NCBI GenBank assembly: GCA_029098185.1
Contig: JAQXNV010000043.1
Location: 1-64,000, forward strand
DNA: 64,000 nt
DNA from: Oscillospiraceae bacterium
GTDB taxonomy: Bacteria; Bacillota; Clostridia; Oscillospirales; Acutalibacteraceae
Direction of reading: 5' to 3'
Shown here: positions 1 through 8,887 of the stretch, piece by piece
How the letters are laid out: every line of letters starts with the position of its first letter
Numbering within the stretch: the stretch's first letter is position 1
Made by a program: the position numbers and the translations under genes
The notes under the pieces: generated by a model
Seen by the model: the letters and a program-made list of their open reading frames with translations, nothing else
Told to the model about the DNA's origin: nothing
The model's database searches: none

Positions 1-524
<524 letters not shown>

Positions 525-528
525 CTAA

Positions 529-557
529 ATTTTATCATTCTTCACTGAAAATGTAAA
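529..557 (-). promoter_or_regulatory. Promoter for pyruvate:ferredoxin oxidoreductase
   Basis: Reading the minus strand, -35 TTTACA (552-557), a 17-bp spacer and -10 TAAAAT (529-534). The remainder of the 313-base intergenic stretch 444-756 holds only this promoter, the leader and the divergent promoter of the CBS-protein gene. Confidence 0.65.
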
Positions 558-688
558 GACAAATGTGAACTTCCAAAGGAAATATGTGCATATTGTATAA
601 ATGAAAGGGAGGGATTTCGTCAGCGGCGCAAAAAAGTGGCAGAGCAGGGTGGTTTTCCGGTGGGTCCGACAGGCCAAACCAGGGGGAT

Positions 689-718
689 TTGACAGAATCC
701 CGTCAGATACGGTACAAT
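689..718 (+). promoter_or_regulatory. Promoter for the CNNM/CorC-type gene
   Basis: -35 TTGACA (689-694), an 18-bp spacer and -10 TACAAT (713-718). Transcription would start near 725, which supports the ATG at 757 rather than the unsupported GTG at 736 as the translation start. Confidence 0.65.
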
Positions 719-756
719 AAGAGGAAAATTAGGATGTGAAAGCGAGGAATTGTCTT

Positions 757-2103
757 ATGTCCGACCCTGATGGGACTATTTCATTGATGGCAGCCTGTGT
801 GATCTCCATTGTGGGATTGCTGCTGTACGGGGTGTTTTCCGGCGCACAGGCGGCGCTGGAGCGCACCAATGAACGAAAGCTGACCGAGCTGCTGGAGCGC
901 CGGCCCGACCGCCTGGAAAAAGCCCTGAGTCATCTGGAGCGGCCCCAGCGGTTTTTGGCCACTACAGCGCTGGTCCGGATGATCACTGCCATGGTGCCGG
1001 CCGTCTGCATGGCGATGGCCCTGACACCGGTGCTGTCCGGCGCCTTTGCCGGTGATGGCCCGGTGCAGCCCTGGCAGTCCTGGCTGGCTTTGGCCATCGT
1101 GCTGGCGGGGATGATCTGTCTGTGGCTCTTTTTGGGCAATCTCATCCCCCGAAAGCTGGCGGCCAACACGCCGGAAAAATCCCTCGTCCATACGATGGCT
1201 ATCGTCAATGGGGCGGCCATCCTGCTGCGGCCGGTAACGGTGGTGTTCACCGGCATTTCCAATGCCATCGTATCGCTCATGGGCAAGGATCCCCATCTGG
1301 AGGATAAGCCCGTCACGGAAGAGGAGATCATGCGGATGATCGACGAAAGCGAGGAGGACGGCGAGATCGCCGGCGTGGAAGCGGATATGATCGGCAACAT
1401 CTTCGACTTTAACGACAAGAGCGTTTCCGAGATCATGACCCATCGGATGGATGTGGTGGCCGTAGAGGATACCGCTTCGATCCAGGATGTGGTCAAGACG
1501 GCAGTGGAGCACGGCTATTCCCGTATCCCCGTCTATCACGACGACATCGACACCATCATCGGCGTCGTTTACGTTAAGGATCTGCTCAATTTCATCGGCA
1601 AGCCCCTGAGCCGGAACATCAGCGTCAAAGCGTTGATGCGCAAGCCCTACCTGGTGCCCGAGAGCAAAGCCCTCAATGAGCTGTTCACGGAGATGACCGA
1701 GCGCAAGACCCAGTTTGCCGTGCTCATCGACGAATATGGTGGCACCGAGGGCATCGTCACCATGGAGGACATCCTGGAATCCATCGTGGGCAATATTCAG
1801 GACGAGTACGACAACGAGGAAGCGTCGGTGGTGCGCCTGAGCGACACGCTGTTTGCCGTAGACGGCGCTATGCCTGTCGACGAAGTCTCCGAGCTGCTGG
1901 AGATGGAGCTGCCCGAGGGCGACTACGATACCATTGCCGGCATGGTGGTGGAAATGCTGGGGAACATCCCCGACGAAAACGAATTCCCCTCGGTGATGGT
2001 GGACAATGTGGAATTCCAGGTGTTGGAGTTCCGGGATAACCGCATTGAAAAAGTGTTGATCGAACAGCATCCCCAGCAAAAGGACGAAGATGAGGAATCT
2101 TGA
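757..2103 (+). CDS. CNNM/CorC-HlyC family membrane protein with CBS pair
   Basis: A 448-residue integral membrane protein of the hemolysin C/CorC family, whose members are linked to Mg2+/Co2+ export or homeostasis; substrate here is unknown. The N-terminal half has hydrophobic segments of the DUF21/CNNM domain (about residues 5-165). It is followed by the acidic linker EEEIMRMIDESEEDGEI, two CBS motifs starting near residues 226 and 293, the ATP-site-like DEYGGTEGIVTMEDILE motif, and a C-terminal CorC_HlyC domain from about 350. I chose ATG 757 because GAGG lies nine bases upstream and the promoter at 689-718 leaves almost no leader for GTG 736. It is monocistronic, with a terminator at 2107-2145. 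Confidence 0.9.
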   Translation: MSDPDGTISLMAACVISIVGLLLYGVFSGAQAALERTNERKLTELLERRPDRLEKALSHLERPQRFLATTALVRMITAMVPAVCMAMALTPVLSGAFAGDGPVQPWQSWLALAIVLAGMICLWLFLGNLIPRKLAANTPEKSLVHTMAIVNGAAILLRPVTVVFTGISNAIVSLMGKDPHLEDKPVTEEEIMRMIDESEEDGEIAGVEADMIGNIFDFNDKSVSEIMTHRMDVVAVEDTASIQDVVKTAVEHGYSRIPVYHDDIDTIIGVVYVKDLLNFIGKPLSRNISVKALMRKPYLVPESKALNELFTEMTERKTQFAVLIDEYGGTEGIVTMEDILESIVGNIQDEYDNEEASVVRLSDTLFAVDGAMPVDEVSELLEMELPEGDYDTIAGMVVEMLGNIPDENEFPSVMVDNVEFQVLEFRDNRIEKVLIEQHPQQKDEDEES

Positions 2104-2106
2104 TTT

Positions 2107-2145
2107 GACCGGTATCGAGCCGCTGTGCCGATGCCGGTCTTTTTT
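2107..2145 (+). terminator. Intrinsic terminator after the CBS-protein gene
   Basis: An 11-bp stem (2107-2117 with 2129-2139, one G-T pair) followed by six T residues. Confidence 0.85.
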
Positions 2146-2185
2146 GGGGGGAAAGCAGGATTTTCGACGGTTTTCATCAATCATC

Positions 2186-2214
2186 TTGACTTTCCCTGCC
2201 GGGTTCGGTACAAT
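2186..2214 (+). promoter_or_regulatory. Promoter for feoAB
   Basis: -35 TTGACT (2186-2191), 17-bp spacer, -10 TACAAT (2209-2214). It implies an untranslated leader of about 210 bases before the feoAB start codon. Confidence 0.7.
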
Positions 2215-2220
2215 GAATAG

Positions 2221-2400
2221 GAAAACAGTCGGCAATGTGCGCCGTAGAGTTTCTGTCGGCTAACCCGTCAGAAGGCGGCGCGCCGATAAAACAGCGGCCA
2301 GAAACAATCATTCTAACCGGAGCGCGCAATTGGATCCTCCAAAGCGCATATCCATTAGAGCGGGCGCAGGCAGTGCGGTTGCCTGCGCCTAATTTTGCGG
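2221..2400 (+). promoter_or_regulatory. Structured leader of feoAB, possible metal-responsive riboswitch
   Basis: The leader contains three visible hairpins: 2252-2272 (TCTGTCGG with CCGTCAGA, one T-T mismatch), 2294-2320 (CGG..AGAA with TTCT..CCG) and a perfect 10-bp stem GGCGCAGGCA/TGCCTGCGCC at about 2363-2389. The last is followed by TAATTTTG, which makes it look like a weak terminator expression platform about 45 bases before the start codon. I could not match it to a known riboswitch consensus by eye; function is inferred from the leader length and the iron-uptake gene downstream. Confidence 0.4.
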
Positions 2401-2433
2401 GCCATCTGGCAGAAGGGAGAGGAGACATCGATC

Positions 2434-4794
2434 ATGACATTAAAGGAACTGGAAATCGGGCAGTCCGCCATCATCCAGGAGGTAGGCGGTTCCGGGTCAC
2501 TGCGGCAGCATTTTCTCGACATGGGGATCCTGCCGGGGGCGGAGATCACGCTTATCAAGTACGCCCCCATGGGAGATCCTATGGAGCTGCAGGTACACGG
2601 CTACCAATTGACGCTGCGTGTGGCCGACGCCCAGCAGATCACGGTGCGGCCCATTTCCGCCTCGGAGCGAAAGGTGCGGCAGCGGAAAGCGCCGGCAAAG
2701 GCTGTGGGACGGGATCACCCGGGCTTAGGCGAGGGCGGCCGGTATCATGTGAAGGCGGAGGAAAATCCTTTGCCCAAGGAAACGAAGCTGACCTTTGCCC
2801 TGGCCGGCAATCAAAACTGCGGCAAGACGACGCTGTTCAATCAGTTGACCGGCTCCAGCCAGCACGTTGGCAATTTTCCAGGCGTCACCGTAGACCGGAA
2901 GAGCGGCTCCATCAAGGGTTATCCCAACACGGAGGTCACAGATCTGCCGGGCATCTATTCTCTGTCGCCGTACACCAACGAGGAGATCGTTTCCCGACGG
3001 TTCATTTTGGAGGAAAAACCGGTAGGCATCATCAATATTGTGGACGCCACCAACATTGAGCGGAATTTATATTTGACGATGCAGCTCATGGAGCTGGACA
3101 TTCCCATGGTGCTGGCGCTGAACATGATGGACGAAGTCCGGGGCAATGGCGGCTCTATCGATATTAACGAGATGGAAGCCATGCTGGGTATCCCGGTGGT
3201 GCCCATCTCCGCCGCCAAAAATGAGGGCATCGATGAGCTAGTCCGCCACGCCATCCATGTGGCCCAGTATCAGGAAGCGCCGGGCCGCACCGATTTCTGT
3301 AGCCAGAACGACCATGGCGGCGCGGTCCACCGGTGTCTCCACGGCATTATGAACCTCATTGAGGACCATGCGCTTCGGGCAGAGATCCCCCTGCGGTTTG
3401 CTGCCACCAAGCTGGTGGAGGGCGATGAGCAGGTGCGACAGGCCCTTCATCTCTCCCAAAACGAGGAGGAGATGGTGGAGCACATCGTGGAGCAGATGGA
3501 ATCGGAGCGGGGATTGGACCGGGCGGCGGCCATTGCGGATATGCGTTTTTCCTTTATCGGAACGCTGGCCGACCACTGTGTCGTGCGGCCAAGGGAAAGC
3601 AAGGAGCGGGCCCGGAGCCGGAAGATCGACCGGATCCTGACGGGCAAATATACGGCCCTGCCGTCCTTTATACTTATCATGGCCCTGGTGTTCTGGCTGA
3701 CGTTTAACGTTATCGGCGCCGGATTACAGCACCTTTTGGAGATGGGCATCGACTGGCTGACCCAGGCTGTCGATACCCTGCTCACTTCCTGGCACGTCAG
3801 TGAGGTGCTGCGCTCACGGGTCATCGACGGCGTGTTCAACGGCGTCGGCAGTGTGCTCAGCTTTTTGCCCATCATCGTCACGCTGTTCTTCTTCCTGTCG
3901 CTGCTGGAGGATACGGGGTATATGGCCCGGGTGGCCTTCGTCATGGATAAGCTGTTGCGAAAGATCGGATTGTCCGGGCGCAGCATCGTGCCTATGCTCA
4001 TCGGTTTTGGCTGTACAGTGCCGGGCGTTATGGCCAGCCGCACACTGCCCTCGGAGCGGGACCGGAAAATGACCATCCTGCTGACGCCGTTCATGAGCTG
4101 TACGGCAAAGCTGCCGGTGTACGCTTTCTTCACGGCGGCGTTTTTCCCAAAATTCGGCGGACTGGTCATGATCGGCCTGTACTTTACGGGCATCATCGTG
4201 GGGATCCTGGTGGCGCTTTTATTCAAGCGGACGCTTTTTAAAGGCGAAGCGGTGCCCTTTGTCATGGAGCTGCCCAACTACCGGATGCCCGGCGCCAAAA
4301 ATGTGGCCCACCTGCTCTGGGACAAGGCCAAGGATTTTTTACAGCGGGCCTTTACGGTGATCTTCATCGCGTCGATCATCATCTGGTTCCTCCAGACCTT
4401 TGATCTGGGCCTCAATATCGTCACCGATTCCCAAAACAGTATCCTGGCCCTGATCGCCGGCTGGATCGCGCCGATCTTCCTGCCGCTGGGCTTTGGCGAC
4501 TGGCGCATCTCTACGGCGCTCATCGCCGGCTTTATGGCAAAGGAGAGCGTCGTGTCCACCCTGTCTGTGCTGTTCGGCAGCACCGGCAGCCTCATGACGG
4601 TGCTGTCGCCCTTGTCGGCCCTGTCTCTGCTGGTGTTCGTCCTGCTGTACACGCCCTGTGTCGCCGCCATCGCTTCCATTAAGCGGGAGCTGGGCTGGGG
4701 CTGGGCCCTTGGCGTTGTCGTGGGCCAATGCGCCATCGCGTGGCTGTGCAGCGGGATCGTCTACTGGGCCGGTTTACTTATGGGGGTAGGCTGA
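2434..4794 (+). CDS. feoB: Fused FeoA-FeoB ferrous iron transporter
   Basis: A 786-residue inner-membrane Fe2+ transporter. Residues 1-75 are a FeoA (SH3-like) domain (MTLKELEIGQSAII...). From about residue 118 it continues as FeoB: G-protein domain with G1 GNQNCGKTTLFN at 125, switch region HVGNFPGVTVD, G3 DLPGIYSL and G4 NMMD. A helical GDI region follows, then the multi-spanning permease with the paired gate motifs GFGCTVPG and FMSCTAKLPVYA. FeoA is a separate protein in many bacteria; this fusion is common in Clostridia. ATG 2434 has GGGAGAGGAG upstream; an in-frame upstream start at 2395 lacks one. The stop overlaps the start of the small Cys-rich gene, so the two are translationally coupled. 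Confidence 0.96.
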   Translation: MTLKELEIGQSAIIQEVGGSGSLRQHFLDMGILPGAEITLIKYAPMGDPMELQVHGYQLTLRVADAQQITVRPISASERKVRQRKAPAKAVGRDHPGLGEGGRYHVKAEENPLPKETKLTFALAGNQNCGKTTLFNQLTGSSQHVGNFPGVTVDRKSGSIKGYPNTEVTDLPGIYSLSPYTNEEIVSRRFILEEKPVGIINIVDATNIERNLYLTMQLMELDIPMVLALNMMDEVRGNGGSIDINEMEAMLGIPVVPISAAKNEGIDELVRHAIHVAQYQEAPGRTDFCSQNDHGGAVHRCLHGIMNLIEDHALRAEIPLRFAATKLVEGDEQVRQALHLSQNEEEMVEHIVEQMESERGLDRAAAIADMRFSFIGTLADHCVVRPRESKERARSRKIDRILTGKYTALPSFILIMALVFWLTFNVIGAGLQHLLEMGIDWLTQAVDTLLTSWHVSEVLRSRVIDGVFNGVGSVLSFLPIIVTLFFFLSLLEDTGYMARVAFVMDKLLRKIGLSGRSIVPMLIGFGCTVPGVMASRTLPSERDRKMTILLTPFMSCTAKLPVYAFFTAAFFPKFGGLVMIGLYFTGIIVGILVALLFKRTLFKGEAVPFVMELPNYRMPGAKNVAHLLWDKAKDFLQRAFTVIFIASIIIWFLQTFDLGLNIVTDSQNSILALIAGWIAPIFLPLGFGDWRISTALIAGFMAKESVVSTLSVLFGSTGSLMTVLSPLSALSLLVFVLLYTPCVAAIASIKRELGWGWALGVVVGQCAIAWLCSGIVYWAGLLMGVG

Positions 4795-4970
4795 TGAATC
4801 TTGCGACGATTTTCGTACTGCTCATCCTTGTTTCCCTGGTGGGGTTGGCCCTGTGGCGCATAGTGAAAAAGAAAGGCTGCGGCTGCGGCGGATGTACTTC
4901 CGGCTGTGCTGGCTGTTCCGGCAGCTGCCATGGCTGTCAACAAAAGAAAAACGGCTCCAAAACGCCGTGA
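4794..4970 (+). CDS. FeoB-associated Cys-rich membrane protein
   Basis: A 58-residue protein: one N-terminal membrane helix (about residues 3-22), a basic WRIVKKK stretch, then a Cys-rich tail with CGCGGC and repeated CxxC-like pairs (eight cysteines). It matches the family regularly encoded after feoB in Clostridia, thought to deliver or sense iron at the FeoB pore; its exact role is not established. The ATG lies inside the feoB stop region (ATGA overlap), so it is clearly the last gene of the feoAB operon. A terminator follows at 4984-5009. Confidence 0.9.
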   Translation: MNLATIFVLLILVSLVGLALWRIVKKKGCGCGGCTSGCAGCSGSCHGCQQKKNGSKTP

Positions 4971-4983
4971 TATACAAAAAAAC

Positions 4984-5009
4984 AGCAGGCTCAAAAGCCT
5001 GCTTTTTTG
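4984..5009 (+). terminator. Terminator of the feoAB operon
   Basis: AGCAGGC/GCCTGCT stem with a six-base loop followed by a T run. The upstream A run lets it also work for the convergent rsmI gene. Confidence 0.85.
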
Positions 5010-5022
5010 CGCTTATTTTGAT

Positions 5023-5847
5023 TTATCCCAGCAGTTGCCGGTAGATCTCTCCTTTTTTAAAAGGCGTGAGCTGGGCGGCTCTTTTGGCGGCTTCGGCGGT
5101 GGACATTCCCTGGGCCAGGAATTCCCTTGCCATCTGCACAGCTTCTTCCAGGGGGATGTCCTGTTCTACCGGCGCTTCGGCCCCGGCGATGACCAGAACG
5201 ATCTCGCCCCGAGGCGTTTCTGTCTGAAAGCGCTCATCGGCCTGTGCCAGGGTGGTGCGGATGACTTCCTCGTGGATCTTTGTGATCTCCCGGACGATGG
5301 CCAGTTTCCGGTCGCCCCAGGCCATCAGCATATCGTGGAGAGTGGCCGATAGCTTGTGGGGCGCTTCGTAAAAGACCATGGTGCGGCGCTCATTTTTCAC
5401 GTCGGCCAAATGTTCCCGGCGGCTCTTTTTGTTGACGGAGAGAAAGCCCTCAAAGGTGAACCGGCCCGTGGGCAGTCCCGATACGGCCAGGGCGGAAATG
5501 ACGGCACTGGGCCCCGGTACCGCCAGCACCTGGATCCCGGCTTCGGCACACTGGGCGACCAGCAGCTCGCCAGGGTCAGAGATGGCCGGCATACCGGCGT
5601 CGGAGACAAGGGCGCAGGATTCTCCCGAAAGGATCCGGTCTAAGATGATCTGGCCCCGCTCCAGCTTGTTGTGTTCATAGTAGCTGACCAGAGGCTTCTT
5701 GATGCCAAAATGGTTCAGCAGCTTCACGGTGACACGGGTATCCTCGGCGGCGATAAAATCCACCATGCCCAGCGTTTCCACTGCCCGGGGAGAAAGATCG
5801 GACAAATTGCCGATGGGCGTGCCCACCACATATAAAATTCCTGCCAT
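5023..5847 (-). CDS. rsmI: 16S rRNA (cytidine1402-2'-O)-methyltransferase RsmI
   Basis: A 274-residue SAM-dependent methyltransferase of the tetrapyrrole methylase fold that 2'-O-methylates C1402 in the ribosomal decoding centre. Family landmarks are GTPIGNLSDLSPRAVETL near the start, AAEDTRVTVKLLNHF, the SDAGMPAISDPG loop and PGPSAVISALAVSGL. The C-terminal helices end in TPFKKGEIYRQLLG. Length is normal. GGAAGG precedes the ATG. It lies 19 bases after the tRNA methyltransferase gene and is the last gene of that unit, as in the Bacillus subtilis yabB-yabC region. Confidence 0.96.
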   Translation of the reverse strand: MAGILYVVGTPIGNLSDLSPRAVETLGMVDFIAAEDTRVTVKLLNHFGIKKPLVSYYEHNKLERGQIILDRILSGESCALVSDAGMPAISDPGELLVAQCAEAGIQVLAVPGPSAVISALAVSGLPTGRFTFEGFLSVNKKSRREHLADVKNERRTMVFYEAPHKLSATLHDMLMAWGDRKLAIVREITKIHEEVIRTTLAQADERFQTETPRGEIVLVIAGAEAPVEQDIPLEEAVQMAREFLAQGMSTAEAAKRAAQLTPFKKGEIYRQLLG

Positions 5848-5866
5848 GGTATCCTTCCTTATCGTA

Positions 5867-6625
5867 TTATTCTTTATATTTATACGTTCCGTATATCTCT
5901 TGCATTTCTGGGGAAAAGTCGCCGTCGGGCCCCTCGATGAACAACACCGGCTCTACCGAAAGGCCAACTTTACCGCCTTTTCTTGCTTCCAGCAAAAAGA
6001 GACTGGGCGCTTTTTGGGGGCGCTGCTGGACCAGCCGGAGCCGCTTTGGCTCCAGACCGTTTTGCGAGAGGACAGACAGGATCTCGCAAAGCCGCTGGGG
6101 GCGCTGGCAAATGCAGAAGCGCCCACCGTATCGCAGGGCGTTTTTGGCGCTTTTGCACAGGTGGTCCAGGGTGCACGATTGCTCGTGGCGGGCCATGGCC
6201 TTGCTGCTGTCGGGATTGACAAAGCCGGTGCCCAGCTCCTTGTAGGGCGGGTTGCAGGCGATGAGGTCCAATCCCTCGCAGAAGGGCGCTTCCCGGCTGG
6301 CGGCAATGTCCCGCAGATCCCGGTGCAGTACGGTGATCTTATCGGTCAGGCCGTTAGCTGCAACGGAGCGGGAAGCCATGGAATAGGCATTTTCCTGCAA
6401 TTCGATGGCGTAGCTGTGGCGGGGCTGGCTGCGTTCTTCCCACAAAAGGGGGATGGTGCCGCAGCCTGTGCCAAAATCACAGCACAGTTCCTTGTGTTTT
6501 GGGGCGGAGAACCAGGCCAGCAGTAGGGTGTCGGTAGTAAACCGGTGCTGGGGCGACACGATGATCTTGATTTTGGGAGAAAGGGGCTCCCAGTGTTCCT
6601 CGGGCAAAAGGGAAACATCTTCCAC
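5867..6625 (-). CDS. tRNA1(Val) (adenine37-N6)-methyltransferase-like (YabB/YfiC family)
   Basis: A 252-residue class I SAM-dependent methyltransferase. It shows the SAM-binding stretch DFGTGCGTIPLL and the N6-adenine catalytic motif NPPY in ACNPPYKELG. Relatives methylate A37 of a tRNA; in Bacillus the homologue YabB occupies the same position before rsmI. I placed the start at GTG 6625, where TCTGGAG lies at proper distance. An in-frame TTG at 6670 is unlikely: it has no binding site and overlaps the predicted -10 element (6655-6660) of this gene's own promoter. It forms a two-gene unit with rsmI. Confidence 0.85.
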   Translation of the reverse strand: MEDVSLLPEEHWEPLSPKIKIIVSPQHRFTTDTLLLAWFSAPKHKELCCDFGTGCGTIPLLWEERSQPRHSYAIELQENAYSMASRSVAANGLTDKITVLHRDLRDIAASREAPFCEGLDLIACNPPYKELGTGFVNPDSSKAMARHEQSCTLDHLCKSAKNALRYGGRFCICQRPQRLCEILSVLSQNGLEPKRLRLVQQRPQKAPSLFLLEARKGGKVGLSVEPVLFIEGPDGDFSPEMQEIYGTYKYKE

Positions 6626-6654
6626 AACATCACACTCCAGAAAGAAGATTTTGT

Positions 6655-6684
6655 TTATTGTACCACACAACGGGACAGCTCAGC
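6655..6684 (-). promoter_or_regulatory. Promoter for the tRNA methyltransferase-rsmI unit
   Basis: On the minus strand -35 TTGCTG, an 18-bp spacer and -10 TACAAT just upstream of the GTG start. Coordinates are approximate by a base. Confidence 0.5.
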
Positions 6685-6712
6685 AAGAGCGGGGGACGTT
6701 TTGCGACAAAAG

Positions 6713-6742
6713 AAAAAAGCGGGGAAGCTCCCCCGCTTTTTT
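6713..6742 (-). terminator. Bidirectional terminator after the ferredoxin gene
   Basis: GCGGGG/CCCCGC stem flanked by A6 and T6 runs on either side, placed between the ferredoxin stop and the methyltransferase promoter. Confidence 0.85.
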
Positions 6743-6773
6743 GCTATGGCGTATGTTCGCTGGACGTTCCGGA

Positions 6774-6941
6774 TTATTCTGGCTTCGGAGAGTCAACTGG
6801 GCAAACACTTGCGCAGGTACCGCAATCGATGCAGGTATCTGGATCGATGACATAGATGTCACCTTCGCTGATGCACTCTACTGGACATTCTGCTGCACAT
6901 GCACCACAAGCGATGCAGGTATCGTCAATTTTGTATGCCAT
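6774..6941 (-). CDS. 2[4Fe-4S] ferredoxin
   Basis: A 55-residue clostridial-type ferredoxin, a soluble low-potential electron carrier. It has both cluster motifs: CIACGACAAECP (CxxCxxCxxxCP) and CIDCGTCASVCP. The C-terminal end is short (VDSPKPE). ATG 6941 follows GGAGGAATTAATT; an upstream in-frame ATG (6956) overlaps that binding site and is rejected. It has its own promoter and terminator, so it is an independent unit inserted between ricT and the yabB-like gene. Likely partners are pyruvate:ferredoxin oxidoreductase (left edge) and hydrogenase-type enzymes not seen here. Confidence 0.96.
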   Translation of the reverse strand: MAYKIDDTCIACGACAAECPVECISEGDIYVIDPDTCIDCGTCASVCPVDSPKPE

Positions 6942-6975
6942 AATTAATTCCTCCATTTCATTTGGTTACACCAAT

Positions 6976-7003
6976 ATTGTAGCACAAATTTGTTGGATTG
7001 CAA
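6976..7003 (-). promoter_or_regulatory. Promoter for the ferredoxin gene
   Basis: Minus strand -35 TTGCAA (6998-7003), 16-bp spacer, -10 TACAAT (6976-6981). Confidence 0.6.
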
Positions 7004-7091
7004 GATGGAATTCGTGGAAAGCAATAAAATTTTGCACTTTTGCCAAAAAGAGAATGTTGAAATAGCGCAGAGTGACCAAAAGGCGAAACCC

Positions 7092-7964
7092 TCAATCTCG
7101 CTCCAATTTTTTCAGGGCATCCATTTCCCGCTTGTCCATAGCATCCTCTCTGGCTTCCCGCAGGACCTTGATCTTTTTGACCGGGAACACCTTGGGCGAA
7201 GCGTCCTTTTGCTTGTCCAGCCGGACAGACACGGTGCCGCCGATGATGTTCTGGTCCACGACAACGCCGCGGCCCTCCGGCGTGCTGACGACAGACCGCA
7301 TATTGGGCATCAGCCGGAGCAGTTCGGCGTAAACGTCGTGCTCATATTTTAGGCAGCACATGAGCCGGCCGCAGGTGCCGGAGATCTTCACCGGGTTGAG
7401 GGAAAGGTTCTGCTCCTTGGCCATCTTGATGGATACGGGCTGAAAGCCGTCCAAAAAGGTGGAGCAGCAGAACGGCCGGCCGCATACGCCCAGCCCGCCC
7501 AGCAGCCGGGCCTCATCCCGGACGCCGATCTGCCGCAGCTCGATGCGGGTGCGGAACTCCGAGGCCAGATCCTTGACCAGCTCCCGGAAGTCTACCCGGC
7601 CGTCGGCGGTAAAGTAGAACAGCAGCTTGCCCCGGTCAAAGGTGTATTCCGCATCGACCAGCTTCATGGCCAGATTGTGCTTTAAGATCTTGCGGGCGCA
7701 GATCTCCATGGCCTTTTTGGCTTCCTGCTCGTTTTGGGCCACGATCTGGGCGTCGTTTTCGTCGGCAAGGCGCACGATGGGCTTCAGCGATGACTCGATG
7801 GCCTTGTCCTCCAGGGGAAAGCGGCTCTTGACGACCTCGCCGTATTCTACGCCCCGGATGGTCTCCACGATGACGTGACTGCCCACGTCGATGGATTGAC
7901 CGGCCGGGTCAAAATAATAGATTTTTCCAGCGCCTCGCAAACGGACGCCGATCACTTCTGTCAT
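7092..7964 (-). CDS. ricT: RicT/YaaT, PSP1-domain protein
   Basis: A 290-residue PSP1-domain protein. In Bacillus RicT (YaaT) forms a complex with RicA and RicF that carries [4Fe-4S] clusters and promotes RNase Y-dependent mRNA maturation, which affects sporulation and biofilm genes. The Cys residues 161, 166, 167, 198, 203 and 204 (CGRPFCC and CGRLMCC) are at the positions expected for cluster ligands. ATG 7964 has AGGAG upstream. It lies 18 bases after holB, the same order as holB-yaaT in Bacillus. RicA and RicF genes are not in the window. Confidence 0.93.
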   Translation of the reverse strand: MTEVIGVRLRGAGKIYYFDPAGQSIDVGSHVIVETIRGVEYGEVVKSRFPLEDKAIESSLKPIVRLADENDAQIVAQNEQEAKKAMEICARKILKHNLAMKLVDAEYTFDRGKLLFYFTADGRVDFRELVKDLASEFRTRIELRQIGVRDEARLLGGLGVCGRPFCCSTFLDGFQPVSIKMAKEQNLSLNPVKISGTCGRLMCCLKYEHDVYAELLRLMPNMRSVVSTPEGRGVVVDQNIIGGTVSVRLDKQKDASPKVFPVKKIKVLREAREDAMDKREMDALKKLERD

Positions 7965-7982
7965 ATGATTGCTCCTATCTCT

Positions 7983-8855
7983 TTATCGGGAAGCGCCTGA
8001 TGCTGTCTGGCGCAGGTGGGCGCACAGACAGGTGACCAGCAGGGCAAGGTTCCCGTTGCGTTCATTCTCACTTTGCGTTTGCTGCACTTGTGCTAAAAGC
8101 TGCACGCACTGGCGATGGGACAGCTTTTTGCACAGGAAGCGGACACAATCCTCCCGGCCGGATAGAATGGTCCTCCCGCCGGCTTTCAGGACGCAGCAGT
8201 CCCGGAACAGCAGCTCCAAAGCGCACAGGACATCTCCGAATTTTTCCCGGTCCTTCCCCTTGACCAGCGGCGCGGCAGAGAGCAAAAGCTCTGCTTCCGA
8301 TACCGGGATAGCCATGGCCATGGCCGCAGCTAAGTCAGAAGCGCTGGTGGTGAGGGCCGGCTGGGTCTCCAGGGAATAGGTCTGTACCCGGGACCGAATG
8401 GTGGGCAGCATGGCAGCACTATTCTGGCATAGTAGCAGGAACACCGCATAGTCCGGCGGCTCCTCCAGCAGCTTCAGCAGAGCGTTTTGGGCTTCTCTGG
8501 TCATGGTGTCCGCTCTGGGGATCTGATAGACCTTTTTGTCCGCCTCGTTGGGCTTAACGATGGCGTCCTCCCGGAGCCACCGCATCAGGTCGACGGAAAT
8601 GGTCTTGCGTTTTGGGTCGCTTTCCACCACGGTGATGACATCGGGATGGTTGTTCCCTTTGGCTTTTTTGCAACATGGACATTTGCCGCAGGGCTTGTGC
8701 TGTGGGTCTGTGCAGACAGCCGTCATGGCCAGCTTTTTGGAAAGGGCCAGCAGCGATCGGCTGTCGCCGCCTTCCAGCAAAACGCCGTGGGGGAATCGGC
8801 CCTCTGCTGCCAGCAGGGAAAAGCGATTTTGAATTTCCAGTGCTTTTGGTTCCAT
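7983..8855 (-). CDS. holB: DNA polymerase III delta' subunit
   Basis: A 290-residue clamp-loader delta' subunit, part of the complex that loads the beta clamp at replication forks. It shows the AAA+ zinc module (CTDPQHKPCGKCPCC), the NALLKLLEEPP motif and the SRVQTYSLE end of the sensor region. The P-loop is degenerate (GGDSRSLLALS), as expected for delta', which does not hydrolyse ATP. GGGAGG precedes the ATG. It sits between the PLP decarboxylase and ricT; the tmk, yaaQ and yaaR genes found here in Bacillus are absent. Confidence 0.93.
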   Translation of the reverse strand: MEPKALEIQNRFSLLAAEGRFPHGVLLEGGDSRSLLALSKKLAMTAVCTDPQHKPCGKCPCCKKAKGNNHPDVITVVESDPKRKTISVDLMRWLREDAIVKPNEADKKVYQIPRADTMTREAQNALLKLLEEPPDYAVFLLLCQNSAAMLPTIRSRVQTYSLETQPALTTSASDLAAAMAMAIPVSEAELLLSAAPLVKGKDREKFGDVLCALELLFRDCCVLKAGGRTILSGREDCVRFLCKKLSHRQCVQLLAQVQQTQSENERNGNLALLVTCLCAHLRQTASGASR

Positions 8856-8887
8856 GAAATGGCCTCCCGGTCCAGGATCGTGTTCTT

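Noticed and set aside
781..2235. 484-codon open frame on the minus strand opposite the CBS-protein gene
   Set aside because: His/Asp/Gly-rich composition without domains; it is the antisense shadow of a well-supported gene in GC-rich DNA.
2221..2400. Naming the feoAB leader as a NiCo (czcD) riboswitch
   Set aside because: I could not align its core to the consensus as I remember it, so no class is claimed.
6626..6670. TTG 6670 as start of the tRNA methyltransferase
   Set aside because: No ribosome binding site, and it overlaps the predicted -10 element; GTG 6625 has a well-placed TCTGGAG.
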